A stretch of DNA of 64,000 nt. Origin: Novosphingobium sp. CF614. Its GTDB lineage: Bacteria; Pseudomonadota; Alphaproteobacteria; Sphingomonadales; Sphingomonadaceae. The notes beneath the pieces were generated by a model, which saw nothing but the letters and a program-made list of their open reading frames with translations, searched no databases and had not been told where the DNA came from. Shown piece by piece: positions 19,193-28,853 of the stretch. The number at the start of each line of letters is the position of its first letter. Within the stretch, counting starts at the first letter, position 1. The DNA lies in contig NZ_FOOR01000003.1 in NCBI RefSeq assembly GCF_900113255.1, positions 62,001 through 126,000 on the forward strand, in the 5' to 3' direction. A program made the position numbers and the translations under genes.

Positions 19193-20220
19193 CGGCGCGG
19201 CTCCTCGGGCCGGTCTTCTTCCAGCGCCCGCGCCGCCGCCTCGCCGGCAATGGCAACGAAGGCATCATGCAGGCCGGCGCGCTCGATCGAGAGCGAAAGG
19301 ATGCCGGCCTCCCCCTCGATCAGCGCGCGCAGCAGCGGCTCGACACCGGTTCCGGGCAGCGGGAAGTGCCAGAACGCCCCGCCGTCGGCCTTGCCGTCAC
19401 GGCGGGCGCCGGCGGGTAGCGCGGCGCGCCACGGCCCGTCGCCGCTGCGCGTCTCCAGCCGGACCTGCGCCGGAATGCGATCCCGCGCGAGGTCGACCGG
19501 GCCGGCGAACGGGACTTTGCCTCCGGCGATGATCGCGATGTCGTCGCACAGCCGCTCGGCATGGGCGATGACGTGGGTGGAGAAGATCACGGTGGTGCCC
19601 TGTTCGGCCAGGCCGCGCATCATCTTCTCGAGCTTGCCCTGGTTGAGCGCGTCGAGGCCGGAGAAGGGCTCGTCGAACACCGCCAGCCTGGGCCGGTGAA
19701 CCAGAGTGCCGAGGATCTGCACCTGCTGCGCCATGCCCTTGGAAAGCTGGCGGATCTGGCGATCCGCGGCGTAGCCCAGGCCATGCGCCTCAAGCAGTTC
19801 GCGCGCGCGGCGGCGGCCTTCCTTCAGCGGCAGTCCGCGCAGCGCGCCGACGAAAGCGATCGCCTCGCTCGCCTTCATCGCCGGGTAGAGGCCGCGCTCC
19901 TCGGGCAGGTAGCCGATGGCATGGGCGACATCGTGCGGCCGCTCGGCGCCGAGCACGCGGCGATAGCCCGCGTCGGGATCGATGATCCCCAGCAGCATGC
20001 GCAGCGTGGTGGTCTTGCCGGCGCCGTTGGGACCAAGGATGCCATAGACCGCTCCTTCGGGCACCGCCAGGTCGACGCCGTCGACGGCGGTAAACCCGTC
20101 GAAGCGCTTGACCAGCCCGCGCGCCTCGATCGCTAGCTGCGCCCCGCCTCCGCTTGCGCCGCCCGCCACGTTGCCCGCCGCGTTGCCCGCCACTGGCCAA
20201 TCTCCTAGTGCAGTCTTCAT
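19189..20220 (-). CDS. ABC transporter ATP-binding protein (NatA-like)
   Basis: The protein has 343 residues from the ATG at 20220; a Gly/Ala-rich lead (GNAAGNVAGGASGGG) comes before the ATPase domain. Walker A is GPNGAGKTT, the signature is LSKGMAQQVQILGTL, Walker B is RLAVFDEPFSGLD and the switch His is in FSTHVI. A C-terminal domain of about 100 residues follows, as in NatA-type and drug-resistance ATPases. It powers the permease encoded by the overlapping downstream gene. The queG gene is divergent, 43 bp away. Confidence 0.88.
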   Translation of the reverse strand: MKTALGDWPVAGNAAGNVAGGASGGGAQLAIEARGLVKRFDGFTAVDGVDLAVPEGAVYGILGPNGAGKTTTLRMLLGIIDPDAGYRRVLGAERPHDVAHAIGYLPEERGLYPAMKASEAIAFVGALRGLPLKEGRRRARELLEAHGLGYAADRQIRQLSKGMAQQVQILGTLVHRPRLAVFDEPFSGLDALNQGKLEKMMRGLAEQGTTVIFSTHVIAHAERLCDDIAIIAGGKVPFAGPVDLARDRIPAQVRLETRSGDGPWRAALPAGARRDGKADGGAFWHFPLPGTGVEPLLRALIEGEAGILSLSIERAGLHDAFVAIAGEAAARALEEDRPEEPRR

Positions 20221-20263
20221 CAGGCCCTCTAGCCGCGCCACGTGAACCGGAGCATCCGCGAGT

Positions 20264-21331
20264 TTGGTTAATACCGCACTAATCACCTTCGCGCAGGACC
20301 TCGAGGCGCAGGCCCGGGACGTGGGATTCTGCGCCTTCGGCGTGGCGCCCGCCGCCGAGGACGGCGCGCGCGCCGCACGGCTTCAAGCGTGGCTCGATGC
20401 CGGGATGCACGGCACCATGGCGTGGATGGAAACGCGCGCCCACCATCGCCGCGCGCCGCAGGGATTGTGGCCGCAGGCCAGGAGCGTGATCGCACTGGGG
20501 ATGAGCTACGCTCCGGCCGCCGATCCGCTGCGCCTTGCCGCCGCGCCGCAAGTGGGGCGCATTTCGGTCTACGCGCAAGGGGCGGACTATCACGACACGG
20601 TGAAAAAGGCGCTCAAGCACCTGGCCCGTTGGATCGTCGGCGAGGCCGACCAGCGCGGGATCGGGCCGGCGGAGGTCAAGGTCTTCACCGATACCGCCCC
20701 GGTCATGGAAAAGCCGCTGGGCCAGGCGGCCGGGCTGGGCTGGCAGGGCAAGCACACCAACCTGGTCAGCCGCGACCATGGCTCCTGGCTGTTCCTGGGC
20801 GAGATCTACACGACGCTGGAACTGCCGCCCTCCACCCCGGGCCGCGACCGCTGCGGATCGTGCCGCGCCTGCCAGGACGCGTGCCCGACCCAGGCCTTCC
20901 CGGCGCCCTACCGCCTCGATGCCCGGCGCTGCGTGAGCTATCTTACCATCGAGCACAAGGGCCCGGTCCCGGAAGACCTGCGCGAGGGACTGGGCAACCG
21001 CATCTATGGCTGCGACGATTGCCTCGCGGTGTGCCCCTGGAACAAATTCGCCAAGGTCGCCCACACGATGAAAGCCTTCCTCCCGCGCGGCGAGCTGGCG
21101 GCGCCGGACCTGGCGGACCTGCTGACGCTGGACGACGCGGGTTTCCGCGCGCTGTTCTCCGGCAGCCCGATCAAGCGCATCGGCCGCGACCGGTTCGTCA
21201 GGAACTGCCTCTACGCGGCGGGCAACAGCGGACGGCGGGAACTGCTGACGCAAGCCGAGGCGTTGCGCGGCGACGCCGATGCCACGGTGGCGGAGGCGGC
21301 GGAGTGGGCGGCCCGTAAGCTGATGGCCTGA
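20264..21331 (+). CDS. queG: Epoxyqueuosine reductase
   Basis: This iron-sulfur, cobalamin-dependent enzyme of 355 residues performs the last step of queuosine synthesis in tRNA. The open frame begins at a TTG (20264); the true start could be one of the following codons. [26 protein letters not shown] is the conserved central region, [16 protein letters not shown] binds the first [4Fe-4S] cluster and [13 protein letters not shown] the second. The C-terminal HEAT-like tail ([11 protein letters not shown]) is present. Length is close to characterised QueG proteins. No other queuosine genes adjoin. Confidence 0.92.
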   Translation: MVNTALITFAQDLEAQARDVGFCAFGVAPAAEDGARAARLQAWLDAGMHGTMAWMETRAHHRRAPQGLWPQARSVIALGMSYAPAADPLRLAAAPQVGRISVYAQGADYHDTVKKALKHLARWIVGEADQRGIGPAEVKVFTDTAPVMEKPLGQAAGLGWQGKHTNLVSRDHGSWLFLGEIYTTLELPPSTPGRDRCGSCRACQDACPTQAFPAPYRLDARRCVSYLTIEHKGPVPEDLREGLGNRIYGCDDCLAVCPWNKFAKVAHTMKAFLPRGELAAPDLADLLTLDDAGFRALFSGSPIKRIGRDRFVRNCLYAAGNSGRRELLTQAEALRGDADATVAEAAEWAARKLMA

Positions 21332-21423
21332 TATCCGCCGTGATCCCGGGCTCGCCCCAGGAACTGCGGGATGGTCCGCATTTTGCGCGTCGTCGGGTGA
21401 TCCCACGCGACTTCACGGATACT

Positions 21424-22557
21424 CTAGGTACGCGCCTGGTTCCAACGCTTGGCACGTTTGTCATCGTACATGATTTCATCGGCTGTACGTAACAACTGTT
21501 CGAAGGACACCGTGCTCGTCCAGTCATACCAGACGAAACCGATGCTCATGGCGAGGTCGATACCCTCTTCGGCGGCGACCAGAGCTATGTTGGATGCAAG
21601 GCGACCCCGCAGACGATCCGTGTCGTCGTCAGGGTAATTGACGCAGAGGACTGCAAATTCGTCGCCCCCCAGACGGGCAACGGTGTCAGTCTTGCGAAAC
21701 GTAGCCTGGAGGGCCCTGGCAGCACCTCTAATCAGCCGATCACCGGCATCGTGCCCCATCGTGTCGTTCACCCGCTTCAACCCGTCGAGATCGACGGCCA
21801 TCATCAGGACCTTGGCCCGGGACCGTTCCGCAAGCGCGAAATCATGCTTCCCCAACATCGAAAAACCTCGACGGTTATAGAGTCCGGTCAATTCGTCGGT
21901 CAGCGACAGGCGGCGGATCTCTTCTTCGGCCTTTTGGCGCTCCGCCACTTCGTAAAGCAATTTCCGGTTCGCCTCGGCCAGCTCCGACGTGCGCTGTTCA
22001 ACGCGCGTTTCAAGCTCGTTGAACAGTTGGACATGCTCCATCGCCACCGCCGTCGTATCGGCCAGCGCCTGCAAAATGGAAAGCTGCTCGTCGGAGGGGC
22101 GATAGGTTCTGGCCCAGTAGTTGCCGATCGCACCCAACGGATCGACCGTTCGGATCGGGACCATCGCGAGGCTGCGCACGAACGTCGGACGATAAGCCTC
22201 CACGGGAATGCGCGGATCGTTGTAGACGTCCTCGACCACGGTCGATTGCCGATGCTGCATCACCCACCCGCTCAGGCAAATGTCCATCGGAAAGCGCCGC
22301 CCCTTCCACAGGGGAGCAATGGCGTACTCCTCCGCGTAGTAACACTCGCCGTTTTCCTGCAGGACGAACGTGGCGCCGTCGGCTCCTGTCAGATCGCGGG
22401 CCGCGCACCGGACGATCTCCATGATCTGGCCGAGGTTTCGGGCAAGCGATAACTGCTGCACCACCTCGACCAGCTTCGACATGGCCGTGACGTAGTAGAG
22501 CGACGGCACGGACGCCGCGTCCAGATCCTGTGCATGAGGCACATCAGATGCCCGCAC
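21424..22557 (-). CDS. GAF-domain diguanylate cyclase
   Basis: The protein has 377 residues and no transmembrane segment. A GAF domain spans about 25-170 (LTGADGATFVLQENG, SGWVMQHRQSTVVEDVYND), followed by a coiled coil (FNELETRVEQRTSELAEANR) and a GGDEF domain. RLGGDEFAVL is the active site, and RKTD five residues before it is the inhibitory I-site, so it is predicted to make cyclic-di-GMP with product feedback. The GAF ligand is unknown. A PilZ protein, a possible effector, lies elsewhere in the window at 40205. Confidence 0.9.
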   Translation of the reverse strand: MRASDVPHAQDLDAASVPSLYYVTAMSKLVEVVQQLSLARNLGQIMEIVRCAARDLTGADGATFVLQENGECYYAEEYAIAPLWKGRRFPMDICLSGWVMQHRQSTVVEDVYNDPRIPVEAYRPTFVRSLAMVPIRTVDPLGAIGNYWARTYRPSDEQLSILQALADTTAVAMEHVQLFNELETRVEQRTSELAEANRKLLYEVAERQKAEEEIRRLSLTDELTGLYNRRGFSMLGKHDFALAERSRAKVLMMAVDLDGLKRVNDTMGHDAGDRLIRGAARALQATFRKTDTVARLGGDEFAVLCVNYPDDDTDRLRGRLASNIALVAAEEGIDLAMSIGFVWYDWTSTVSFEQLLRTADEIMYDDKRAKRWNQART

Positions 22558-22795
22558 TGCCGCAACCTCCCCGAGGCGTCTGGTTCGACGTGCCTTGGCC
22601 CCAATCTCGTTCGCGATGGATTCGCAGCCGATACCGATTCTCGAACACTAAGTCCGATTACTTAAGGGCTTCTAAACGAACCGTTGGAACCCGGTGCAGC
22701 ACGGCCGGGCTGGCTCCGCGCGACGCCGGCGGCGTTCACCCTCCCCCACGAGTATCCTTGTCGAGTATCCGTGGGCGACCTCGCCGGGACGACTC

Positions 22796-24022
22796 CTAAA
22801 TCAGGTCCTTGAGCGGCACATCCTTGTCCCCCAACCGCTCAAGATCGGGGTTCGCACCGGTTTCCACCAGCTTGCGGCCCTGGACGTAGTCCTTGACCGC
22901 ATTCACGCAGTCCAGCGCCACGACCTTGCCCTGCTTCAGGTAGACGACCGAGAACGCGCGTTCGTCCGGGTTGCCGCGAACGACGGTCTTGTCGAAGCCA
23001 AGGTTGATGCCGGCGGTCTGCAGGCGCAGGTCATACTGGTTGGACCAGAACCACGGGAAGGCCTTGTAAGGCTTCTCGTCCCCGCAGATCGCCTTGGCGA
23101 CGCAAGTGGCCATGTCGTTGGCGTTCTGGACCGATTCGACGCGCATGACGGTGCCGCCCGCATAGTCGCAGGCAAAGGCCGCGCAATCGCCGATGGCGTA
23201 GATGTCGGGCAGCGCGGTGCGGCAATATTCGTCGACATCGACGCCGTTCGCCCCCGCCGCCCCGGCCGCGATCAGCGGGCCGACCGCCGGGACGATGCCG
23301 ATGCCCACGATCACCGCCTCGGCGGGAATCACCTCACCGCCGGCCAGCTGCACGCCGGTGACGCGATGGCCGTCACCCACGAGACAATCGACCATGACGC
23401 CGGTACGCAAGTCGACGCCGTGGTCCGCGTGCTCCTTCTGGTAGAAGGCGGAAAGCTCTTCCCCGGCGACGCGCGCCAGCACCCGCGGCAGGGCTTCCAG
23501 AAGGGTGACGTTCAGGCCCATCTTCGAAAGCACCGCCGCCGCTTCCAGGCCGATGTAGCCGCCGCCGATGACAACGATGTTCCGGGTGCCGGCGTCCACT
23601 TCCGCCATCAGCGTGTCGCAGTCCTCGCGCGTGCGCACGGCGTGGATTCCCGCCAGCTCCGCGCCCGAGCACGAGAGCCGGCGCGGATCGCCCCCCGTCG
23701 CCCAGACCAGCTTGCCATAGCCGAAGGTTTCGCCGTTGGAGAGCGTCAGTTCATGCGCCTTGGGATCGACCTTGGTCACTTCGGTGGCGAGCTTGAAAGT
23801 CACTTCCTTTTCGGCCCAGAACGTCGGCGGGCGGATGTAGAGCCGGTCGAACGTCTTCTCGCGCGCGAAGTATTCCTTCGAGAGCGGCGGACGCTCATAA
23901 GGATATTCCGGCTCGCGGCCGATCACGGTGATGGTTCCCTCGAAGCCGTTCTGGCGAAGCGCGATGGCGCATTGCGCCCCGCCATGCCCTGCTCCCACGA
24001 TGACGACGTCTGCTTTGCTCAT
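22796..24022 (-). CDS. FAD-dependent ferredoxin reductase (rhodocoxin/putidaredoxin reductase type)
   Basis: This 408-residue cytoplasmic flavoprotein has two dinucleotide folds: [18 protein letters not shown] for FAD at 5-22 and [16 protein letters not shown] for NAD(P)H in the middle. [12 protein letters not shown] and [11 protein letters not shown] are conserved in this family, which passes electrons from NADH to a [2Fe-2S] ferredoxin for P450s or dioxygenases. Neither a ferredoxin nor an oxygenase lies nearby, so it may serve several systems. Its 5' leader contains the C-tract repeat described at 24115-24162. Confidence 0.9.
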   Translation of the reverse strand: MSKADVVIVGAGHGGAQCAIALRQNGFEGTITVIGREPEYPYERPPLSKEYFAREKTFDRLYIRPPTFWAEKEVTFKLATEVTKVDPKAHELTLSNGETFGYGKLVWATGGDPRRLSCSGAELAGIHAVRTREDCDTLMAEVDAGTRNIVVIGGGYIGLEAAAVLSKMGLNVTLLEALPRVLARVAGEELSAFYQKEHADHGVDLRTGVMVDCLVGDGHRVTGVQLAGGEVIPAEAVIVGIGIVPAVGPLIAAGAAGANGVDVDEYCRTALPDIYAIGDCAAFACDYAGGTVMRVESVQNANDMATCVAKAICGDEKPYKAFPWFWSNQYDLRLQTAGINLGFDKTVVRGNPDERAFSVVYLKQGKVVALDCVNAVKDYVQGRKLVETGANPDLERLGDKDVPLKDLI

Positions 24023-24114
24023 GGGCGCTCCCGTTTCCGCAATTTTGGCGCGCGGTCAATGCCTCTTGAGCAATTGTCTTTCACCGATCGCCGCCGACCA
24101 GCCGGGCGAGGCCA

Positions 24115-24162
24115 CCCCCAACCCCCCTCAAGGCACCCCCAAGACGCCCCCTAGACACCCCC
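24115..24162. repeat. Five C-tracts (G-runs on the minus strand), quadruplex-prone leader
   Basis: Runs of C5, C6, C5, C5 and C5 start at 24115, 24122, 24136, 24147 and 24158. The last four are spaced 11-14 bp apart, as in a degenerate tandem of GNCACCCCCAA. On the minus strand this gives five G-runs separated by 2-8 nt, enough for a stable G-quadruplex. The sequence covers the stop codon of the luciferase-like gene and the 5' leader of the ferredoxin reductase gene that follows on the minus strand. Confidence 0.6.
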
Positions 24163-25137
24163 AAGGGCCTCCATCGTCAGCTCGAGCGAGCGTTGCTGCG
24201 CCGCCGGATCGAACGTCGCCACCGCCACTATGAGTTCATCCGCCCGGGTGCGCGCGGCGAAGGCCTCGATCTCCTGGCGCACCCGCTGGGGCGTTCCGAC
24301 CGCACTGACCGCGCGAACCTGTTCGAGCATGGCGCGCGCGGCGGCGGGCAGGCTTTCGCGATAGCTGCGCAGCGGGGGCTGGAGCCTGACCGGGTTGCCC
24401 CCGCGCAGCGCGACGAAGCCCTGGTCGGTCGAAGACGAAAGATAGATCGCATCCTCGTCCGAATCGGCCGCCAGCACGTTGATCGCGGCCATGAAGCGGG
24501 GACGGTCGAGCGTTTCGGACGGCTGGAAGCGCTCGCGATAAAGGCGCGCCGCCTCGTCGAGCAGCGCGGGCGCGAAATGCGAGGCGAAAGCATAGGGCAG
24601 CCCCAGCACGGCGGCGAGCTGCGCTCCGTACAGGCTGGAGCCGAGAATCCACATCTCCACGTCCGCTCCCGCCGCCTGCGGCGCCGCCACCCCGCCGGCG
24701 GCCTGCCCGGCAAAACGCGCCCGCAGCTCGACGACATCGTTGGGAAAGCGTTCGGCGGCGGCGACGAGATCCTTGCGCAAGGCCTGGGCAAGCCTTCCGT
24801 CGGCCCCGGCGGCGCGCCCGAGGCCGAGGTCGACGCGGCCCGGGAACAGCGCGGCGAGAGTCCCGAACTGCTCGGCGATCACATAGGGCGTATGGTTGGG
24901 CAGCATGATCCCGCCCGCGCCGACGCGGATCGTCGAGGTCGCGTTGCCGATGTGCGCGAGCACGACCGAGGTCGCGCCGCCGGCAATGCCCTCCATGCCA
25001 TGATGCTCGGCCACCCAGTAGCGCTTGTAGCCGGCGCGTTCGGCGACCCGCGCGGTCTCGGCGCTGATCGCCAGCGCCTGGGCGACAGTGCCGCCCTCGC
25101 GCACGGCGACGAGATCGAGGACCGAAAGCGGGATCAC
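24151..25137 (-). CDS. LLM-class flavin-dependent oxidoreductase (luciferase-like)
   Basis: The protein has 328 residues from a GTG at 25137 that overlaps the upstream TPR gene stop (GTGA). YKRYWVAEHHGMEGIAG, IRVGAGGIMLPNHTPYVIAEQFGTL and DLGLGRAAG are hallmarks of the bacterial-luciferase-like family, here the subgroup related to E. coli YhbW. These are FMN-dependent monooxygenases or reductases. The substrate is unknown. The coupling to a TPR gene and a hydrolase gene upstream suggests a common transcript of three genes. Confidence 0.87.
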   Translation of the reverse strand: MIPLSVLDLVAVREGGTVAQALAISAETARVAERAGYKRYWVAEHHGMEGIAGGATSVVLAHIGNATSTIRVGAGGIMLPNHTPYVIAEQFGTLAALFPGRVDLGLGRAAGADGRLAQALRKDLVAAAERFPNDVVELRARFAGQAAGGVAAPQAAGADVEMWILGSSLYGAQLAAVLGLPYAFASHFAPALLDEAARLYRERFQPSETLDRPRFMAAINVLAADSDEDAIYLSSSTDQGFVALRGGNPVRLQPPLRSYRESLPAAARAMLEQVRAVSAVGTPQRVRQEIEAFAARTRADELIVAVATFDPAAQQRSLELTMEALGGV

Positions 25138-26021
25138 GGCCTGGCCCCGCCTTCAAGCCCAACCGGGGCCTGGCCAAGCTGGGCGATATATTGCCTGGCG
25201 GTGGCCGCGGTGTCGCTTTCCGGCGCCATCGCCAGCACCGCGTTCCAGCTGCGCCGCGCCGCGTCGTCCTTGCCCGCGAGCACCGCGATCACGCCCGCTT
25301 CAAGCCCGATCTCGGGGTCCCGGGGGGCGATCTGCGCCGCTTTCTCGATCTGCGCCTGCGCTTCGATCAGCTTGTTCTGCCGGCGCGAGAGCGTGGCCGA
25401 GAGCAGCCAGGCCTGCGCATTGTCCGGTTCGGCCTCGCGCGCCTGCGCCAGCGCGGTGGCGGCCTCTTCCGGTTGGTTCACCGCGACCAGCGCGCGGGCA
25501 CGGTCGAGCGCGATCGACGCGGTCAGCGCGGTGTCACCCGCCGTCCGGGCTTCGGCGGCCGCGGGAGCCAGCAGGCTCAGCGCCTGTCCAGGCTGGCCCC
25601 CCGCCAGCGCCGCATTGCCCGCCATCGCACCCAGCCGCGCGCGGCTCGCATGATCGTCTTCGGCCGCAGCGTCGCGCGCATCGGCAAAAGCCTGGCGCGC
25701 TTCGTCCCAGCGCCCCAGCTCGCTCAACGCCGCGCCCAGGCACAGCCCGGCGCGCACCCGCTCCCGGCCGACTACATCGGCCATGGCATCGCGCGCGACT
25801 TGCGCCGAGCGTTCGGGATCGGCTTCCACCGCGCCAAGGCAGCCGCCAGTGCGCGGCGCGGCGGGAAGCGCCACGTCCTGCGCCGCCGCCTCGCGGCGAC
25901 GGCGATCCTCCTCGGCCTTCTTCTCGACGATCTCGCGCGGGAGGGCGGAGGCGTAGGGGCTGGCGATACCGGCGGCATCGGTCGTCGAAAGCAGCAGCGG
26001 GAGCAACAGGGGAAAGGACAT
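25134..26021 (-). CDS. TPR-repeat protein, probably periplasmic
   Basis: The protein has 295 residues from the ATG at 26021. A short hydrophobic N-terminus (MSFPLLLPLLLSTTDAAG) looks like a signal peptide. At least four tetratricopeptide-like helical pairs follow from about residue 80 (GAALSELGRWDEARQAFADAR; AQAWLLSATLSRRQNKLIEA). Such proteins are scaffolds, and no enzyme motif is present. It overlaps the oxidoreductase gene downstream by 4 bp and lies 17 bp after the hydrolase gene. I do not recognise a named family. Confidence 0.75.
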   Translation of the reverse strand: MSFPLLLPLLLSTTDAAGIASPYASALPREIVEKKAEEDRRRREAAAQDVALPAAPRTGGCLGAVEADPERSAQVARDAMADVVGRERVRAGLCLGAALSELGRWDEARQAFADARDAAAEDDHASRARLGAMAGNAALAGGQPGQALSLLAPAAAEARTAGDTALTASIALDRARALVAVNQPEEAATALAQAREAEPDNAQAWLLSATLSRRQNKLIEAQAQIEKAAQIAPRDPEIGLEAGVIAVLAGKDDAARRSWNAVLAMAPESDTAATARQYIAQLGQAPVGLEGGARP

Positions 26022-26038
26022 GCGGGGACGGTCTCCGG

Positions 26039-26794
26039 TCAGTCTGCCGCGCTGTCGGGAGCGGGGACGAAGTCCGCGACCGTGCGCAGCAGCAGGGCGA
26101 TGTCGGATTCGCGCGAGAGGCGGTGATCGCCGTCCTTGATGAGCGTGACCTGCACATCGGCTGAACGAAGCTTTCCAGCGAGCTGCAGCGAGAGTTCCCA
26201 GGGCACGTCGGGATCGCGCTGGCCGTGGAGCAGGCGCACCGGACAATCGAGCGCGATTTCGCCGCCGAGCAGCAAGTTGGCCTGCCCATCCGCCCAGAAG
26301 CCGGGATGGGTGGGGGTCGGCTCGACGCCGTAGGGATTATCCTCCCAGATCGTCTGTCCATCAGCAAGCAATGCCTTGTCCATCTGCGGCACACCCCATT
26401 CGGTGAAGTCGGGCGCCGGCGCGATGCCGACCAGACCGCCCAGCCGGTCGCCCAGCGCGAGGCCGGCAAGCAGCATCAGCCAGCCGCCCATCGACGAGCC
26501 GACCAGCACAACCCGATCGAGAGCCAAAGCATCGATCAGCGCCAGCACTTCGTCCTTCCAGCGCGAAAGCGTGCCGTCCGCGAAGTCGCCGGGGCTCTCG
26601 CCGCACCCGGAATAGTCAAGCAGCAGGCACGCGCGCCCGTTCCCGCGCGCCCAGCCGAACACCGCCGCGGCCTTGCCGCCGGCCATGTCCGACATGTAGC
26701 CGGGCAGGAAGACCACCGCCGGGCCCCGCCCTGGCGTGAAGCGATAGGCGATGCGGCGCCCATCGGGCATGGAGTGAAAGGGGATCTCGATCAT
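26039..26794 (-). CDS. Alpha/beta hydrolase
   Basis: The protein has 251 residues from the ATG at 26794; an ATG at 26830 would add 12 residues. The fold is typical: VVFLPGYMSDMAGGKA as the oxyanion region, GSSMGGWLMLL as the nucleophile elbow with Ser, GQRDPDVPWEL with the Asp, and DGDHRLSR with the His. It resembles small serine hydrolases of the acyl-thioesterase/ABHD10 kind rather than haloalkane dehalogenases. There is no signal peptide, so it is cytoplasmic. It is the first gene of a three-gene minus-strand set. Confidence 0.85.
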   Translation of the reverse strand: MIEIPFHSMPDGRRIAYRFTPGRGPAVVFLPGYMSDMAGGKAAAVFGWARGNGRACLLLDYSGCGESPGDFADGTLSRWKDEVLALIDALALDRVVLVGSSMGGWLMLLAGLALGDRLGGLVGIAPAPDFTEWGVPQMDKALLADGQTIWEDNPYGVEPTPTHPGFWADGQANLLLGGEIALDCPVRLLHGQRDPDVPWELSLQLAGKLRSADVQVTLIKDGDHRLSRESDIALLLRTVADFVPAPDSAAD

Positions 26795-26916
26795 GGCCGG
26801 GATAGTGGGAAGGTCCAGGGCCAAGAGCAAGCGGCGCGGAGAAGGGCGCTGAGAAAGAGTTGCTTGTGGGCGCGTAATCCGATCTTAAAGCGCTGATCGC
26901 TAAGCGAGAGGCCGTC

Positions 26917-28257
26917 ATGAGCGCCAAGGTCATTCATTTCCCGTACCGCCCTTCGCGGCTCGCGCTGCGGCTGGAGTGGTTCGGCACCGACCAGTCGGTG
27001 CTTTTGATGATCTGGGCGCTCTATTTCGCGCTGCGCGTCGCGGTGCTGCTGATCGACGTCGCGCCCACTTCCGACGGCGAATGGTACTATGTCCGCGCGG
27101 CGAGCCTGGCGGCCGGCCACGGCTATCTCGACAATGCCGGACAGCCGACGGCGTTCTGGCCGCCGGGCTGGCCGCTGGCCCTGTCGCTGGTGTTCGGCCA
27201 GTTCGGCACCTCGCTCGTCGCGCTCGGCCTGTTCAACCTTGCCAGCGCGATGCTGACCGGCCTGCTGACGCTGGCGATCGGCCGCCGCCTGTTCGGCTCC
27301 GAGGCCAGCGCGCGCGCCGGGCTGCTGCTGCTGGCGGTCTATCCCAACGCGATCGGCTACGTCCCGCTGGCATTGACCGAGGTGTTCTACACCGCGCTGC
27401 TGATGGCCGGATGCTGGGTGATCCTGACTCGCACCAACCGCTGGCAGCTTGTCACCGCCGGGCTGATCTTCGGCTTCGCGACCTTGGTCAAGGCGCAGAC
27501 CATGGTCGTCATCCCCCTGCTTTTCGCGATCGAGTGGCTGCGCGAAAGGAACGTATGGTGCCGCTTCCCGCGCCTGTTCGGCGAAGGCCTGCTGGTGCTC
27601 GCCATCGCCGCGCTCACGGTATTGCCGTGGACGATCCGCAACCACGCGCGGATCGGCCATTGGGTCGCGGTCTCGACCAACGGGGGCTACACCCTGCTCA
27701 CCGGCAACCACGATAGCGCCACCGGCGATTACACGCCGGACGCGCCGGTGGTGAAGGCGCTGATGGACCGGCCCGGCCTGGACGAGGTCGAGCGCGATGC
27801 CGAGGCCAAGCGGCTGGGCCTGGAATGGATCAAGGGCAATCCCGACAAGTTCCTCGCCCTCGCGCCGAAGAAGCTGATGCGCCTGTGGCTGCCCGACGGC
27901 GAGGCGGAATGGGCCTACCAGGGCGGTGCCCCCGGCTATCCGCGCTTCGAAATGCTCTACCGCGCGGTGCGCTATGCCAATCAGGCCTACTACGCGGCGC
28001 TGATGCTGGCCTTCGCCGCCGCGTTCTTCGTAATGCTGGTAAAGCGCCGCCGCGACGGCCAGCGCTGGATCGGCTGGTGGCTGCTGCCTTACGGGATCGC
28101 GCTCTACCCGACGCTGATCTGCCTGGTCTTTTCCGGCCAGTCGCGCTTCCACTACCCGGTGATGCCCTTCGTGTGCATGAGCGCCGGCTGGCTGGTGGTG
28201 ATGGCCTGGAACGTCCTGGCCGAGCGCGGCAGGCCGCCCGCGCCGACGCTGCACTGA
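26917..28257 (+). CDS. Membrane glycosyltransferase (ArnT/PMT-like, GT39/GT83 type)
   Basis: This 446-residue protein has about ten transmembrane helices. The first periplasmic loop contains SDGEWYYVRAASLAAGHGY, with the acidic residue that GT-C enzymes use for catalysis. FWPPGWPLAL and TLVKAQTM are also seen in this family. The C-terminal soluble portion is short. Such enzymes move a sugar from a polyprenyl phosphate to a lipid or protein in the periplasm. The acceptor and sugar are unknown and no other glycan genes are adjacent. Confidence 0.8.
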   Translation: MSAKVIHFPYRPSRLALRLEWFGTDQSVLLMIWALYFALRVAVLLIDVAPTSDGEWYYVRAASLAAGHGYLDNAGQPTAFWPPGWPLALSLVFGQFGTSLVALGLFNLASAMLTGLLTLAIGRRLFGSEASARAGLLLLAVYPNAIGYVPLALTEVFYTALLMAGCWVILTRTNRWQLVTAGLIFGFATLVKAQTMVVIPLLFAIEWLRERNVWCRFPRLFGEGLLVLAIAALTVLPWTIRNHARIGHWVAVSTNGGYTLLTGNHDSATGDYTPDAPVVKALMDRPGLDEVERDAEAKRLGLEWIKGNPDKFLALAPKKLMRLWLPDGEAEWAYQGGAPGYPRFEMLYRAVRYANQAYYAALMLAFAAAFFVMLVKRRRDGQRWIGWWLLPYGIALYPTLICLVFSGQSRFHYPVMPFVCMSAGWLVVMAWNVLAERGRPPAPTLH

Positions 28258-28279
28258 TCCGGAAACCTCGCCGCAAACC

Positions 28280-28474
28280 TCAGTAGAGAACGGGGCCGAG
28301 CACTCTTATCACGATCGTGCCGCCCCGGCCGCCCGCCGCCTCGGCCTCACGGGCACGGGGCTGGTCGGAACCGGAGGAAACGCCCTTGAACAGGCCGAAC
28401 GCCGCCACCAGGGCGATGGCGATCGCGATCCACATTCCCGTCCTGCGCCGCTGGCGCTGCCCTGACATGCTCAT
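28280..28474 (-). CDS. Small single-pass membrane protein
   Basis: This 64-residue protein has a basic N-terminus (GQRQRRRTG), one transmembrane helix (MWIAIAIALVAAFGLFKG) and a Gly/Ala-rich tail. Its ATG overlaps the stop of the upstream XRE regulator (ATGA), so the pair is co-translated. I do not recognise the family. A membrane partner of a small HTH regulator is a recurrent arrangement. Confidence 0.6.
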   Translation of the reverse strand: MSMSGQRQRRRTGMWIAIAIALVAAFGLFKGVSSGSDQPRAREAEAAGGRGGTIVIRVLGPVLY

Positions 28475-28665
28475 TCCCCCCTCAGGAAGATCTCTTCTAT
28501 CGCCATATCAAACAAGTCGGCGATGCGAAAGGCGAGCGGCAGCGAGGGGTCGTACTTGCCGGTTTCTATCGCATTGACGCTCTGGCGCGATACTTCGAGC
28601 CGATCGGCAAGATCCTGCTGGCTCCAGTCCCGTTCGGCACGCAGCACCTTGAGACGGTTTCTCAT
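28471..28665 (-). CDS. Small XRE-family helix-turn-helix regulator
   Basis: The protein has 64 residues if started at MRNRLKVLRAERDWSQ (28665), the usual start for this family. The frame runs on to an ATG at 28749, but that segment carries promoter-like sequence. The HTH is SQQDLADRLEVSRQSVNAIETGKYDPSL, followed by a short hydrophobic helix ending LFDMAIEEIFL. On the minus strand TTGACA lies near 28768, and the flanking TGTAAA/TTTACA elements could form an operator. It precedes the small membrane protein gene. Confidence 0.78.
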   Translation of the reverse strand: MRNRLKVLRAERDWSQQDLADRLEVSRQSVNAIETGKYDPSLPLAFRIADLFDMAIEEIFLRGE

Positions 28666-28853
28666 CGGCCGCGCGGGGATTTTGCCTTGGCGTTCATCGT
28701 CGTGCCCTTTGCCTGGAAGGTCGCCCATATTGTAAAGTATCCTTGTCATATCGTGCGGACGCTGTCAAGTTTATTTTACATTTCATCGCGTGTCCTTGTC
28801 TTCGTTGCATATACCGGGTGACATTCCGCCCGCTCCTCGCTACATCGCCCAGC

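Noticed and set aside
22744..22773. CCCACG...CGTGGG with doubled GAGTATCC as a terminator
   Set aside because: Stem is six pairs with a long loop and no T-run; probably a chance repeat.
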